NCBI GenBank assembly: GCA_017550165.1
Contig: JAFZQH010000027.1
Coordinates: forward strand, 1-64,000
Direction of reading: 5' to 3'
Source of the DNA: Lachnospiraceae bacterium
GTDB lineage: Bacteria; Bacillota; Clostridia; Lachnospirales; Lachnospiraceae
DNA length: 64,000 bases
The notes under the pieces were generated by a model. That model made no database searches. It worked only from the letters and a program-made list of their open reading frames with translations, and was not told the DNA's origin. Each line of letters begins with the position of its first letter. The stretch's first letter is position 1. Shown here piece by piece: positions 42,401 to 50,436 of this stretch. Made by a program: the position numbers and the translations under genes.

Positions 42401-42854
42401 GCATGGTGATGTTTCCTGCACTTGTGGCAACCAACTTACCTGCGCTGTTGCCGCGGCTCTGACCGTAGATGTTCAACGTCGTACCGGATTTGGACTTGCT
42501 GTAACCGGAAATACAAGTGCCGGTATCTCGGTCTAAGCTCAGCGTTGCGCCATCGCAGAGGATGAGGTTCACGGTATTTCCACCGGGAATCATGAGCTCA
42601 CCGGCATAGCTGACGGTCGTGTTTGCGGGCACGACGTACCAGCCCTCCTCAAGCAAAGTCGTGCCGGTCTCCGTGCTGCCGGACAGCACGGTGTACTCCG
42701 TACGGCTCTTCGTTGCGCCGCTTGCATCAATATAGGAAACCGAGCTATCACCCTCAGCAAAGACCGGTCCCGGGAACATAATGGCAGCCAGCACAGCCAC
42801 CAACCCCAGCTTCGCTATCCTTTTCATAACATCCTTTAAGCTCCTCATTTTCAT
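39402..42854 (-). CDS. Very large secreted mosaic surface protein (beta-helix, LRR, YDG and Ig-like repeats)
   Basis: The protein has about 1150 residues and a signal peptide ending near GPVFA. A right-handed beta-helix-like region (about residues 110-260, VENLTVNGGELTVTYTGEST) comes first, then an Ig/InlB-like segment (FEFPMPDENVTVTATFE). BspA-type LRRs (VTRIGNYAFYQSENKDFTSV) and YDG/MBG-type domains (ITAKDKDYDGKTTAELDFTG) follow. Two tandem copies of a ~75-residue repeat (KTYTGSVITQNLTVKINGKK; KAFTGKAITQKPVVVVNNIT) and a terminal Lys-rich Ig-like domain end it. The same repeat unit occurs twice in the subtilase at 45789. The start is ATG 42854, 7 nt after GGGAG. It probably acts in adhesion or carbohydrate binding. 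Confidence 0.82.
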   Translation of the reverse strand: MKMRSLKDVMKRIAKLGLVAVLAAIMFPGPVFAEGDSSVSYIDASGATKSRTEYTVLSGSTETGTTLLEEGWYVVPANTTVSYAGELMIPGGNTVNLILCDGATLSLDRDTGTCISGYSKSKSGTTLNIYGQSRGNSAGKLVATSAGNITMLVENLTVNGGELTVTYTGESTYDAIRGKVVMNGGKLTAESKNTYAIMPIDGKDGETNVDFKGGNFIAKTTNDSATNQGIAGIVTLNYTNATDTFFATGWGTDKLTIADGKAFTDGHSNVLLGTINNYKDQTLYPAAWVEKMDPIGGGMSCKGSSVWKLSELTPETKATVTVWNNSPGWLPSITVTKASGGTIPETDITRSGPATHDGKTYTFEFPMPDENVTVTATFERAPITGTCGDPAVNGGKNVIYTLTDEDKDDIYDKLVISGTGAMKDYAPIDNTPPWYGDYKGTIKTLEIEAGVTRIGNYAFYQSENKDFTSVTIPENVTSIGDGAFSSCKNLASIRILGKLTTIGENPFWTGNNGTMVYAPAVNATGALKNACYDDHNSPAGITYICTEPTLPKDPLTYNGSEQTVFAAPANCGYTLSGNKGTKVGSYTATATLNPGGTKGLSGTTKYIKYFWGNVNAPDTWAAASDREGKEYTWRMVTKYFGDKDVTVTIDDQTYTGSPIEPDITVKIGSYTLKKDTDFIVKEWSNNTNVGTATVTIEGKEKNCSGRKTATFAIVPKPVVISGITAKDKDYDGKTTAELDFTGVKFEGKLDGDELIVKATGNFANENAGEGKTVNITGFTLGGRDASNYKPAEAGNQMTTTATIRKVASSVTGVPTAKTGLTYTGSAMELIAAGSATGGRMYYAVTTENTAPAADRYSEALPAATDVGTYYVWYKVVGDANHNDSDAACIQVTIKEAPANVISITKASVSGIKNKTYTGSVITQNLTVKINGKKLTEGKDYTVSYRDNTDVGTATVIITGKGGYKDTKKVTFKIEKRKITNASVTGVIDKAFTGKAITQKPVVVVNNITLKKGRDYTLSYQNNVKAGTATVTVKGKGNYSGTRTLHFRILKAANTLKVRGKTASIKASKLKSRNGAISVSKVCTITRKGKGTLKYKKESGDECLSISSKGKVTVAKGTAKGVYKMNVKVTAAGTANYESIEKHITVKVKVE

Positions 42855-42936
42855 TTTCATTCTCCCTTATACTCCTTATAACTGCGAAAGATTCATTTAC
42901 CTGTATCCTATCGGTCTTCCCGGTTCAAATTAATAA

Positions 42937-42953
42937 CGGTACAGCCTGTACCG
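42937..42953. promoter_or_regulatory. Operator-like palindrome of the mosaic surface protein gene
   Basis: CGGTACAGCCTGTACCG is an 8+1+8 perfect palindrome at the expected transcription start. Confidence 0.6.
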
Positions 42954-42959
42954 CAACCA

Positions 42960-42988
42960 ATTTTGCCACTTTTCTGTTCTTTTGTCAA
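42960..42988 (-). promoter_or_regulatory. Probable sigma-A promoter of the mosaic surface protein gene
   Basis: On the minus strand TTGACA (42988-42983) is followed after 17 nt by CAAAAT (42965-42960). The palindrome at 42937-42953 follows immediately. Confidence 0.6.
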
Positions 42989-42990
42989 CT

Positions 42991-43146
42991 ACTACTCACA
43001 GCACCTTCACTGCCACTCATAACCCTCGCTTCACTCGGATTATTCGTGTCGGTGGAGTTCCTGCTGCGCAGTACGATTATAAAAATAAGACAGTATAAGC
43101 AAGCGAGCTTGCATACTGTCTTATTTTATATTCTACTGTGAGTAGT
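42991..43146. repeat. Intergenic unit bounded by an 11-bp inverted repeat
   Basis: ACTACTCACAG (42991-43001) and CTGTGAGTAGT (43136-43146) are perfect inverted repeats 134 nt apart. They enclose the telA terminator. No open frame longer than about a dozen codons is seen inside. Confidence 0.65.
43082..43127 (-). terminator. Long intrinsic terminator of the xpaC-telA operon
   Basis: A 15-bp stem (AAAATAAGACAGTAT with its complement) plus a 6-bp inner stem GCAAGC/GCTTGC are separated by a 2-nt bulge. On the minus strand it runs into TTTTTATAATC. Confidence 0.85.
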
Positions 43147-43152
43147 AACGTT

Positions 43153-44322
43153 TTACTGCGCCATGTTTGCCGCTGACCTGTTGCTTACCTCCAGCAGCTT
43201 ATTTCTCATCTCATCCTCGATACGTACAAGCTCGGCCTCAGCCTCTTTCCTCTTAACACGTCCTTCCTGCTGGATGTTGACCACTTCATCCAGAGTGTCG
43301 ATAAGCATCTGATTGGTCTTGGTCAGAGTCTCAATATCCACGATACCGCGCTCGGATTCTTTTGCCGTGGTGATAGTAGCCTGCTTTAAGGCCTCGGCGT
43401 TCTTCTTTAACAGCTCATTAGTCATGTCAGTAACTTCCTTCTGAGCCTTGGCTGCCTGACCTGCATGCTCAACACCGATGGCGATAACCATCTGGGACTT
43501 CCATAAAGGTATGGTATTAAGCAGCGTGGACTGGATCTTCTCTGACATGGTAGTGTCATTGTTCTGGATCAGCCTGATCTGAGGAGCCATCTGCAGGGAA
43601 ATGTTCCTTGTAAGCTCAAGATCGTAGATCTTCTTTTCAAAACGCTCCACCTTCTCGGCGTAATCCTTAGCCTTCTGGGCATCCTCCGGCAGACCGGACT
43701 TATCAGCCTCAGCTAAAAGCCTCGGAAGTTCCACAGACTTGGCCTCCTCTAACTTTTCCTTGCCCGCCATGATATAGAGGGTAAGATCCTTATAATAATC
43801 CAGATTGGTCACATACATCTTATCCAGCATGGCGATATCTTTAAGCAGGGTAACCTGATGGCCTTCCATTACCTTGGATACCTTGTCGATATTAGCCTCT
43901 GCCTTGTCATACTTAGCCTTAAGAGCCGTCACCTTGTTGGCCTGTTTCTTGAAGAAACCGAAGAATCCACCGCCTTTATCACCTTCTACATCAAAACTCT
44001 TAAGCTCAGTCACAACATTTGCAAGAGCATTGCCCACTTCTCCCAGATCTCTGGTCCTTACCGTACTAAGGGCCTTCTCGGAAAAATCAGCGATCTGCCT
44101 CTGAGCGCCCACACCGTACTGCAACACCATCTGGGTATCGGTGATGTCGATGGAATTAACGTATTCCTTAACGGTTTTCCTGTCTTCCTCACTAAGCTCG
44201 AAAGCAGGGGCTTGCCCGTTCATAATATCCTCATTGATCACTTCGGCCAGTTCGGCTTTGGGCTCCTTAACCCCGCTTAATACTTCTGTTTCAACTACTT
44301 CAGCTGTTGTTACTTCACTCAT
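43153..44322 (-). CDS. telA: TelA-family toxic anion resistance protein
   Basis: The 389-residue soluble, largely helical protein has the TelA pattern: VKEYVNSIDITDTQMVLQYG near the N-terminus, EVGNALANVVTELKS, GFFGFFKKQANKV, and the C-terminal helical half (TNQMLIDTLDEVVNIQQEGR). TelA proteins are linked to tellurite and lantibiotic or envelope-stress tolerance, usually together with an XpaC homologue. That gene lies directly upstream (19-nt gap), so the two form one operon. The biochemical mechanism is unknown in the family. Confidence 0.92.
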   Translation of the reverse strand: MSEVTTAEVVETEVLSGVKEPKAELAEVINEDIMNGQAPAFELSEEDRKTVKEYVNSIDITDTQMVLQYGVGAQRQIADFSEKALSTVRTRDLGEVGNALANVVTELKSFDVEGDKGGGFFGFFKKQANKVTALKAKYDKAEANIDKVSKVMEGHQVTLLKDIAMLDKMYVTNLDYYKDLTLYIMAGKEKLEEAKSVELPRLLAEADKSGLPEDAQKAKDYAEKVERFEKKIYDLELTRNISLQMAPQIRLIQNNDTTMSEKIQSTLLNTIPLWKSQMVIAIGVEHAGQAAKAQKEVTDMTNELLKKNAEALKQATITTAKESERGIVDIETLTKTNQMLIDTLDEVVNIQQEGRVKRKEAEAELVRIEDEMRNKLLEVSNRSAANMAQ

Positions 44323-44341
44323 GACTTGTCAATCTCCCCTC

Positions 44342-45676
44342 TTATTCTACTTTATCTTTTGTCAAACCTTCCTGCTTCAATACTGTCTGCAGCACCTGTG
44401 CATCAGTAGTCACATCCCATACCGAATCCCGGAACAGGTTGTTATGCAGTTGGATAAATGCTTCATTTATGGTATCAAGAGTGCTCTCTATCTGTTTCTT
44501 GGCGTCAATGATATCCGCCCCCGGATTCGACATTTTATCATACTCAGCATATGCTTCCACAAGCTTGATCATGGTTGGCAGATAATAATCCATAAGCTTG
44601 CTCATCCGGTTCATCTGCTCAGGATGTTCTAAGAGGCAATTGAATATCTCTCTTAAAATAACCTCCAGGGAATCCAGCTTTTTGGAAATGCCCTCCCCGG
44701 GAATATCGTCATTTAAGGCGTGAAGCTTGTCAATACTCTCTCTGCCGTAAACCGCCATGGTAGTAAATTCTTCATGAAGCGAGGGCTCAAGTTTCGATAG
44801 GGCCTGCTGCATCATTTCATCAGCCAGAGCTTCCTGTCTCAGTTCTTCAGTCCTTGCTGATTCCGCATTCTTCATGGTAGTCTCGTACTGCTTATAGACA
44901 TCATCCGAAAGCATCAGGGTCGTACCATCTTCATCCAGGTATCCTTCCGGGAAATACCCCTTTTGAAGCATCTTCCGCACGTCCTTTTGCACGCGTCCCG
45001 CCTTAAGTCCGAGAGACGCCGCCAATGAAGAGATCTGGATATACATCTTATCTCCTGCCAACTGGGCAAATTTCTTAGCCCGCTCCAGCATTCCCTTTTG
45101 AACAAGGCCATACTTCATCACACCCAGACTGGCCGCCAATAATACCCCGGGCAGGATAAGAGAAGTAACGGTGGCCGAAGTAAACAGCACACCCACTGCG
45201 GCAAGAAGTGTCCTGGCTCCGAAAATGCATGTACCCGCTATTCCGCCGATAACACATGCGGTACCTGCCGTCTTACCTACGGGATTAAACTTGACGGGAA
45301 GGTTTTCCTCACGAAGCTTCATCTCATACTTCTGCTGACGTCTAAGGGCTCTCTTCTGTTCTCTGTAAAGATCCCTCTCGGCCTCCGCCTGCCTCTTGGC
45401 CTCATTGTGAGCCCTGCGGCGTTCTTTCAGCATATTTGCATATTCTTCGGCTTCCGCATAGGTGGAATAAGGTTTCTGCCCTGTGGTAGTCTTAACGAAG
45501 TCCCTGGAGGACCTGCGGTCAAACTCATTCTTTATCTCCCCTGCGGCTTCATTTACCACGGATCTTACGGAATTGTTGATGGCATCATTAAGCCCCCGAA
45601 AGTCTCCTGTCCGGAGTCCTTCGTTAAGTGAATTCTTTATGTCATTGCCGATATTGGAATAAAAATTATTGTTCAT
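44342..45676 (-). CDS. XpaC-like 5-bromo-4-chloroindolyl phosphate hydrolysis family protein
   Basis: From ATG 45676 the protein has 444 residues: a charged N-terminal region with a coiled coil (ERRRAHNEAKRQAEAERDLY), two predicted membrane segments at about residues 145-205 (AGTACVIGGIAGTCIFGART), and a helical C-terminal domain. The C-terminal domain includes LAASLGLKAGRVQKDVRKML and VILREIFNCLLEHPEQMN. XpaC homologues accompany TelA. The name comes from an old phenotype and does not define an enzyme activity. The frame is open to 46030, but that would pass through both divergent promoters. ATG 45676 lies only 10 nt after the -10 box and has no ribosome site, so the mRNA may be leaderless. 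Confidence 0.82.
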   Translation of the reverse strand: MNNNFYSNIGNDIKNSLNEGLRTGDFRGLNDAINNSVRSVVNEAAGEIKNEFDRRSSRDFVKTTTGQKPYSTYAEAEEYANMLKERRRAHNEAKRQAEAERDLYREQKRALRRQQKYEMKLREENLPVKFNPVGKTAGTACVIGGIAGTCIFGARTLLAAVGVLFTSATVTSLILPGVLLAASLGVMKYGLVQKGMLERAKKFAQLAGDKMYIQISSLAASLGLKAGRVQKDVRKMLQKGYFPEGYLDEDGTTLMLSDDVYKQYETTMKNAESARTEELRQEALADEMMQQALSKLEPSLHEEFTTMAVYGRESIDKLHALNDDIPGEGISKKLDSLEVILREIFNCLLEHPEQMNRMSKLMDYYLPTMIKLVEAYAEYDKMSNPGADIIDAKKQIESTLDTINEAFIQLHNNLFRDSVWDVTTDAQVLQTVLKQEGLTKDKVE

Positions 45677-45686
45677 AACTAAATAA

Positions 45687-45714
45687 ATCATAACAAAACC
45701 GCCCAAATAGTCAA
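45687..45714 (-). promoter_or_regulatory. Sigma-A promoter of the xpaC-telA operon
   Basis: On the minus strand TTGACT (45714-45709) is followed after 16 nt by TATGAT (45692-45687). The expected start site is within a few nt of the xpaC ATG. Confidence 0.7.
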
Positions 45715-45725
45715 GAGTATTCGTC

Positions 45726-45754
45726 TTGAAGTGCCGCCGGGTCTGTGATATATT
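45726..45754 (+). promoter_or_regulatory. Sigma-A promoter of the subtilase gene
   Basis: TTGAAG (45726-45731) is followed after 17 nt by TATATT (45749-45754). Its -35 lies 11 bp from the -35 of the divergent xpaC promoter. Confidence 0.7.
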
Positions 45755-45788
45755 CAAGAAAACGTCTGTATTATGGGAGTCTGTGAAA

Positions 45789-48431
45789 ATGATCAGGAAA
45801 CGTTTATCGGCTGTATTTACTGCTATTGCCCTTACAGCGGCAATGTGGGCAAATCCGGTTTTTTTAACATCAAATGTATATGCTGCTGCGTCGGACAGAA
45901 TATATCGGGAATATGATAAGAGCAGTGTTCTCATTAAACTCGCTGACAATGCATCCTTAGATGCGCTGAATGAATGTCTTAAAAAGGCTGACAGCATAAA
46001 GCCTGTTACGATAAGGGAAAATGATGCCACCTTAGGCTATGTTACGCTCTCCCTTGCTGATAACGTCACCGTGGAGCAGGCTATCGCACAGCTTTCCGTC
46101 ATTCCCGGTATAATACATGTCCAGCCTGATTATATATATCATATCCCTGATGTTGAGAGTTCTTACGGCAGGACCCTGTCAGATGATAAAGCATCTTCTC
46201 AGGCTAAGACAAACGACCCCCTGTTAAATGACGGCAGTTACGGAGACCAGTGGCATTTGTCCCGGATCCATGCCTATGATGCATGGGATCTGCAGAAGAC
46301 CGGAAAAAAGGTCACAGTTGCGGTTTTGGATACCCTCGTTGATATAAACCATCCCGATATTAAAGATAATATTGTGGCCCGTGTGGATATGCTTGGCAAG
46401 GGTTGGGGTTATGAAACAGCTGATCCCTATAGCCATGGCACCCATATATCGGGGATCATAGCCGCCGGCGCTGATAACGGGATAGGCACTGCCGGTGTGT
46501 CATATAACGCCGGGATTTTTGCAGTCAGATTGTTTGACAACGACGGATCGTCCAAGATGAGTACTATCCTTAAAGCCGTAAAATGTGTAATAGACAATAA
46601 AGATAAATATAACATCAAAGTTGTAAACATGAGTTTCGGCATTGATGCTTCCGAATATCCCACCGTTGCCGGATATGACGCCGGAATTGATGACCTGAGT
46701 ATCATAGACTGTGTCAATTCCCTGTATGACGCCGGCATCCTGAGTGTTATGGCTGCCGGTAACAATGCAGATATCCACAATGGGCCTTACAATATGTTTC
46801 CCATCGATTGGAGCGGCAACAGCCTGGGAGTCGTTGCCTTAGGCGGCGAGGATGGAAATAAGAATATAAGTATACCATCCTCTGACACAGATCCCCTGGC
46901 AAAAGTATATTTTTCCAACTACAATAAGCCGGGTCAAAGAACAAAAGATATCTCCGCTCCCGGCTATAAGCTATTAAGCACTACAAACAAAGGAGGGTAT
47001 ACCGCATACAGCGGTACTTCCATGGCTACCCATGTAGTATCCGGAGTCGCCGCTTTAGTCTACTCAGTTAATCCCTCCTTTACGGCTGCTCAGGTAAAGG
47101 ATATCATCCATAGCTCGGCAACCGATATCGGAGCCGCAGGCTGGGATGAATACACCGGCTTCGGATGCGTTGATGCAAAGAAAGCCGTAGAATACGCTCA
47201 AAGCGGCATGTATTTCTCGGGAGTATCGGAATTGACGGTTGGTTCAACGGCCACTCTTAGGCCGGCAAAGGCCGGGAAATATAAATGGTCATCAAGTGAC
47301 GGATCCGTCGCCACTGTTTCGGATACCGGAGTCGTTACCGGTAAAAAAAGCGGCGTGACAGTCATTTCCGCTACCGATACCGAAGGCAATACCATTACCC
47401 GGGAGATGTCAGTGCATTCCGTCAGCCTGTCAGGTCCTGCCACACTTGAGATCGGCGAAACCTCGGAGGCTGTACTTACCGTGTCATCTCCGGAACAATA
47501 CTTCTGGTATTTTTCCAGCTCTGATAATGACGTTGTTTCCGTAAATTATAAACTCATCAAGGATGATGAGTATTCTCCCAATACCGTTGTATTAACCGGA
47601 CTTAAGAAGGGAAAGGCAACCATCAGCGCAAGATGCGGCAGCATTGTCCGCTCCTTTGACATAACTGTTACCAATGATGGTATGGTGAAAGCAAAGATCG
47701 GAGGAGTAAAGGATAAGACCTACGCCGGCTCTGCCATCACCCAGACCCCTACGGTAAAGCTCAAGGGATTTACTCTTAAAAAGGGCAGGGATTACGCCCT
47801 TTCCTATGAAAACAACACCGATGTGGGCACAGCTGTCATGACCATCACCGGCAAGGGTAAATATCACGGCACCAAGAGTGTCACATTCAAGATCAAGCCT
47901 AAGACAGTATCGGGGATCAAGGTCACGGGCCTATCTTCCGGGACATACACAGGATCCAAGATCACTCAGACCCCAAAGATCAAGGTGGGAAAAAAGGTCC
48001 TAAAAAACGGGGTTGATTACACCCTGTCATACAAGAACAATACAAATGCCGGCAAAGCCTCTATGATAGTCAAGTTAAAGGGGAACTACAAGGGAAAAAA
48101 GACCGTAGCATTTAAGATAAAAAAAGCCGCCAACCCACTAAGAGTTGCCGGGAAAGAATTCGCCCTGTCAAAGACTGACCTTGACAGTGCAGATCTGACC
48201 ATATCCGCCAATGACCTGTATGCTTTCCAAAACAAAGGCGCCGGCACACGGCAATACTCCAAAAAGTCAGGAGATAAAGCCTTCACCGTCAATTCCCGAA
48301 CAGGAAAGATAAAGGTTAAGAAAGGCACCCCGTCCGGCACCTACAAGATAAAGGTAAAAGTAACATCCAAGGGAAATAAAAACTACAATAAAACTACAAA
48401 AACCGTAACTGTTACGATCACAATAGAGTGA
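45789..48431 (+). CDS. Secreted subtilisin-like serine peptidase (S8) with Ig-like C-terminal repeats
   Basis: The 880-residue protein starts at ATG 45789 (GGGAG 9 nt upstream). The open frame from 45726 runs through the promoter and is rejected. A signal peptide (IALTAAMWANPVFLTSNVYA) is followed by an inhibitor-like propeptide and an S8 domain. That domain has Asp in VAVLDTLVDINHPD, His in SHGTHISGIIAA and Ser in YSGTSMATHVVSGVAA; all three triad residues are intact. Then come a Big_2 domain (SVATVSDTGVVTGKKSG) and two copies of a ~75-residue repeat (KTYAGSAITQTPTVKLKGFT; GTYTGSKITQTPKIKVGKKV) shared with the protein at 39402. A terminal Lys-rich Ig-like domain ends it. It probably processes surface or extracellular proteins. 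Confidence 0.93.
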   Translation: MIRKRLSAVFTAIALTAAMWANPVFLTSNVYAAASDRIYREYDKSSVLIKLADNASLDALNECLKKADSIKPVTIRENDATLGYVTLSLADNVTVEQAIAQLSVIPGIIHVQPDYIYHIPDVESSYGRTLSDDKASSQAKTNDPLLNDGSYGDQWHLSRIHAYDAWDLQKTGKKVTVAVLDTLVDINHPDIKDNIVARVDMLGKGWGYETADPYSHGTHISGIIAAGADNGIGTAGVSYNAGIFAVRLFDNDGSSKMSTILKAVKCVIDNKDKYNIKVVNMSFGIDASEYPTVAGYDAGIDDLSIIDCVNSLYDAGILSVMAAGNNADIHNGPYNMFPIDWSGNSLGVVALGGEDGNKNISIPSSDTDPLAKVYFSNYNKPGQRTKDISAPGYKLLSTTNKGGYTAYSGTSMATHVVSGVAALVYSVNPSFTAAQVKDIIHSSATDIGAAGWDEYTGFGCVDAKKAVEYAQSGMYFSGVSELTVGSTATLRPAKAGKYKWSSSDGSVATVSDTGVVTGKKSGVTVISATDTEGNTITREMSVHSVSLSGPATLEIGETSEAVLTVSSPEQYFWYFSSSDNDVVSVNYKLIKDDEYSPNTVVLTGLKKGKATISARCGSIVRSFDITVTNDGMVKAKIGGVKDKTYAGSAITQTPTVKLKGFTLKKGRDYALSYENNTDVGTAVMTITGKGKYHGTKSVTFKIKPKTVSGIKVTGLSSGTYTGSKITQTPKIKVGKKVLKNGVDYTLSYKNNTNAGKASMIVKLKGNYKGKKTVAFKIKKAANPLRVAGKEFALSKTDLDSADLTISANDLYAFQNKGAGTRQYSKKSGDKAFTVNSRTGKIKVKKGTPSGTYKIKVKVTSKGNKNYNKTTKTVTVTITIE

Positions 48432-48435
48432 GACA

Positions 48436-48532
48436 GGGGCGGTTTAAGACAGGGGACGGTTCTCTGTCGTTTAGTATCTACAACTTGTAGTAACCAAGCG
48501 ACAGAGAACCGTCCCCTGTCTTAAACCGCCCC
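48436..48532 (+). terminator. Inverted pair of REP-like elements forming a 34-bp terminator stem
   Basis: Arms 48436-48469 and 48499-48532 are perfect 34-nt inverted repeats, each holding one consensus REP-like core (48448-48468 and 48500-48520). The 29-nt loop contains its own small palindrome CTACAACTTGTAG. TTTTT follows directly, so this makes a strong terminator for the subtilase gene. Confidence 0.88.
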
Positions 48533-48555
48533 TTTTTCATAAGAAGAAAGTCATC

Positions 48556-48584
48556 TTGACAATCCCCCTGCATATATGTATCAT
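48556..48584 (+). promoter_or_regulatory. Sigma-A promoter of the choline/corrinoid operon
   Basis: TTGACA (48556-48561) is followed after 17 nt by TATCAT (48579-48584), 40 nt before the first gene. Confidence 0.8.
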
Positions 48585-48624
48585 CATCTGTGGACTGTTC
48601 ACGAAATCGGAGAAATGATAATTC

Positions 48625-50412
48625 ATGAAAACAACCAAAACAACTACTGAACGATTAACCAAACAGGAATCGGATATACTATACAGCATTTTCAGGAAAC
48701 CTTTTGTCAATCAGCGTATCCTTTCACAGGACTCCGGACACAGCCTGGGCATAGTCAACAAATGTCTTAGCAGATTGACTGCCGATGGGTATCTGGATGA
48801 GCATGTAGCCTTGACAAAGAAAGCCGAAGGACTTCTGTCCGAATGTGTACCCGAAAATGCAATTATCCTGGCAGCCGGTTTCGGCATGCGTATGGTTCCC
48901 ATCAACCTGTCAACACCCAAGGCTCTTATAGAAGTTTACGGCGAACCGCTGATCGAGCGCATTATCAGGCAGCTTCATGATGTGGGGATAAAAAACATCA
49001 CGGTTGTAGTGGGATTTATGAAGGAAAGCTTCGAGTATCTTATGGATGAATTCGGAGTAAGCCTCATTGTAAACCCGGACTATGCCAAAAAGAACAACTT
49101 GAGTTCTCTCGCTCTCGCCGCCGACCGGATCTCAAACACCTATATTATCCCCTCGGATATATGGTGCGACCGCAATCCCTTCAATGACCATGAGCTCTAT
49201 TCATGGTATATGGTCAGCGACCTTGTGGACAACGATTCCGATGTCCGCGTCAATCGTAAGATGGAGCTTGTGCGAACAGGCAAAAACTCCGGCGGCAATG
49301 CCATGGTGGGCATCACATACCTGACTAAGGCTGACGCCGGCAACATAGTGCCCCGAATAAGATCATTTTCCGCTGATAACAGCCACGACGATGATTTCTG
49401 GGAGGCCGTATTGTATTCTACGGAGAAAATGATGATCCCCGCCAGGGTCGTCCACTCCTCCGATGTTGTGGAGATAGATACCTACGAGCAGCTGCGTGAT
49501 CTGGACGACGGATCGAACCATTTGAGATCCGATGCCCTTGATATCATAGCCGATGTATTTGATACGACTCCGGATAATGTAGTGGACATCTCTGTCCTGA
49601 AAAAGGGAATGACTAACAGATCATTCCTCTTCTCCGTAAATGATGAGCGATATATCATGCGGATCCCCGGTGAAGGAACGGACCAGCTGATCAACAGAGT
49701 CGAGGAGGCTGAAGTATTTCGGACCATCAGCGGTCTCGGTCTGTGTGACGATCCCGTTTACATCAATCCGAAAAACGGGTATAAGATCACAAAATTTCTT
49801 GAAGGAATACGATGCTGTGATCCGGAGAGTATCCCGGATCTGGAGAGATCCATGGAGAAGCTTAAAAGCTTCCATAACATGCACCTTTCTGTTAAACATA
49901 CTTTTGACATTTTCGGAAATATAGATTATTACGAGTCACTGTGGCACGGAAAGCCCTCCATGTACAAGGACTACATTCAGACAAGAAACAATGTCTTAAG
50001 CCTCAAACCCTTTATCGATGGGCTTGATAAAGAATGGTGCCTGACACATATAGATGCTGTTCCGGACAACTTCCTCTTCTATCAGACTGACCAAGGGGAG
50101 GAGGTCCAGCTGACTGACTGGGAATATGCCGGAATGCAGGATCCCCACGTGGATATCGCCATGTTCTCTGTATACAGCCTGTACAGCAAAGAAGAGATTG
50201 ACCGGCTCATTGATATCTATTTTGAGAACAAATGTGACCGGGCCACCAGGGCCAAGATATACGCATACGTCGCCATGTGCGGTCTTCTCTGGTCCAACTG
50301 GTGCGAATTCAAATCACAGCTGGGTGTGGAATTCGGAGAGTATTCATTGAGACAGTACCGCTACGCCAAGGATTATTACAACTACTGTCTTGAGTATAAA
50401 AGGGAACTATAA
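48625..50412 (+). CDS. Winged-helix / phosphocholine cytidylyltransferase / choline kinase fusion (LicC-LicA type)
   Basis: The 595-residue protein joins three parts. Residues about 10-75 form a MarR-like winged helix (FVNQRILSQDSGHSLGIVNK). Residues about 78-305 are a LicC-like nucleotidyltransferase with AIILAAGFGMRMVPINLSTP and STPKALIEVYGEPLIE. Residues about 315-595 are a choline/ethanolamine kinase with LKKGMTNRSFLFSV, the catalytic loop LTHIDAVPDNFLF and the metal motif LTDWEYAGMQDP. The enzyme could phosphorylate choline (or a relative) and make the CDP derivative. The winged helix suggests that it also regulates. GGAG lies 12 nt before the ATG. It heads the operon. Confidence 0.85.
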   Translation: MKTTKTTTERLTKQESDILYSIFRKPFVNQRILSQDSGHSLGIVNKCLSRLTADGYLDEHVALTKKAEGLLSECVPENAIILAAGFGMRMVPINLSTPKALIEVYGEPLIERIIRQLHDVGIKNITVVVGFMKESFEYLMDEFGVSLIVNPDYAKKNNLSSLALAADRISNTYIIPSDIWCDRNPFNDHELYSWYMVSDLVDNDSDVRVNRKMELVRTGKNSGGNAMVGITYLTKADAGNIVPRIRSFSADNSHDDDFWEAVLYSTEKMMIPARVVHSSDVVEIDTYEQLRDLDDGSNHLRSDALDIIADVFDTTPDNVVDISVLKKGMTNRSFLFSVNDERYIMRIPGEGTDQLINRVEEAEVFRTISGLGLCDDPVYINPKNGYKITKFLEGIRCCDPESIPDLERSMEKLKSFHNMHLSVKHTFDIFGNIDYYESLWHGKPSMYKDYIQTRNNVLSLKPFIDGLDKEWCLTHIDAVPDNFLFYQTDQGEEVQLTDWEYAGMQDPHVDIAMFSVYSLYSKEEIDRLIDIYFENKCDRATRAKIYAYVAMCGLLWSNWCEFKSQLGVEFGEYSLRQYRYAKDYYNYCLEYKREL

Positions 50413-50436
50413 GATCTTATATAGGGAGGAACAAAA

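Noticed and set aside
45726..45788. N-terminal extension of the subtilase
   Set aside because: The added 21 codons include the -35 and -10 boxes; the signal peptide and ribosome site place the start at 45789.
45677..46030. N-terminal extension of the XpaC-like protein to 562 residues
   Set aside because: It would run through the divergent promoters and into the subtilase gene, and the added residues are not family-like.
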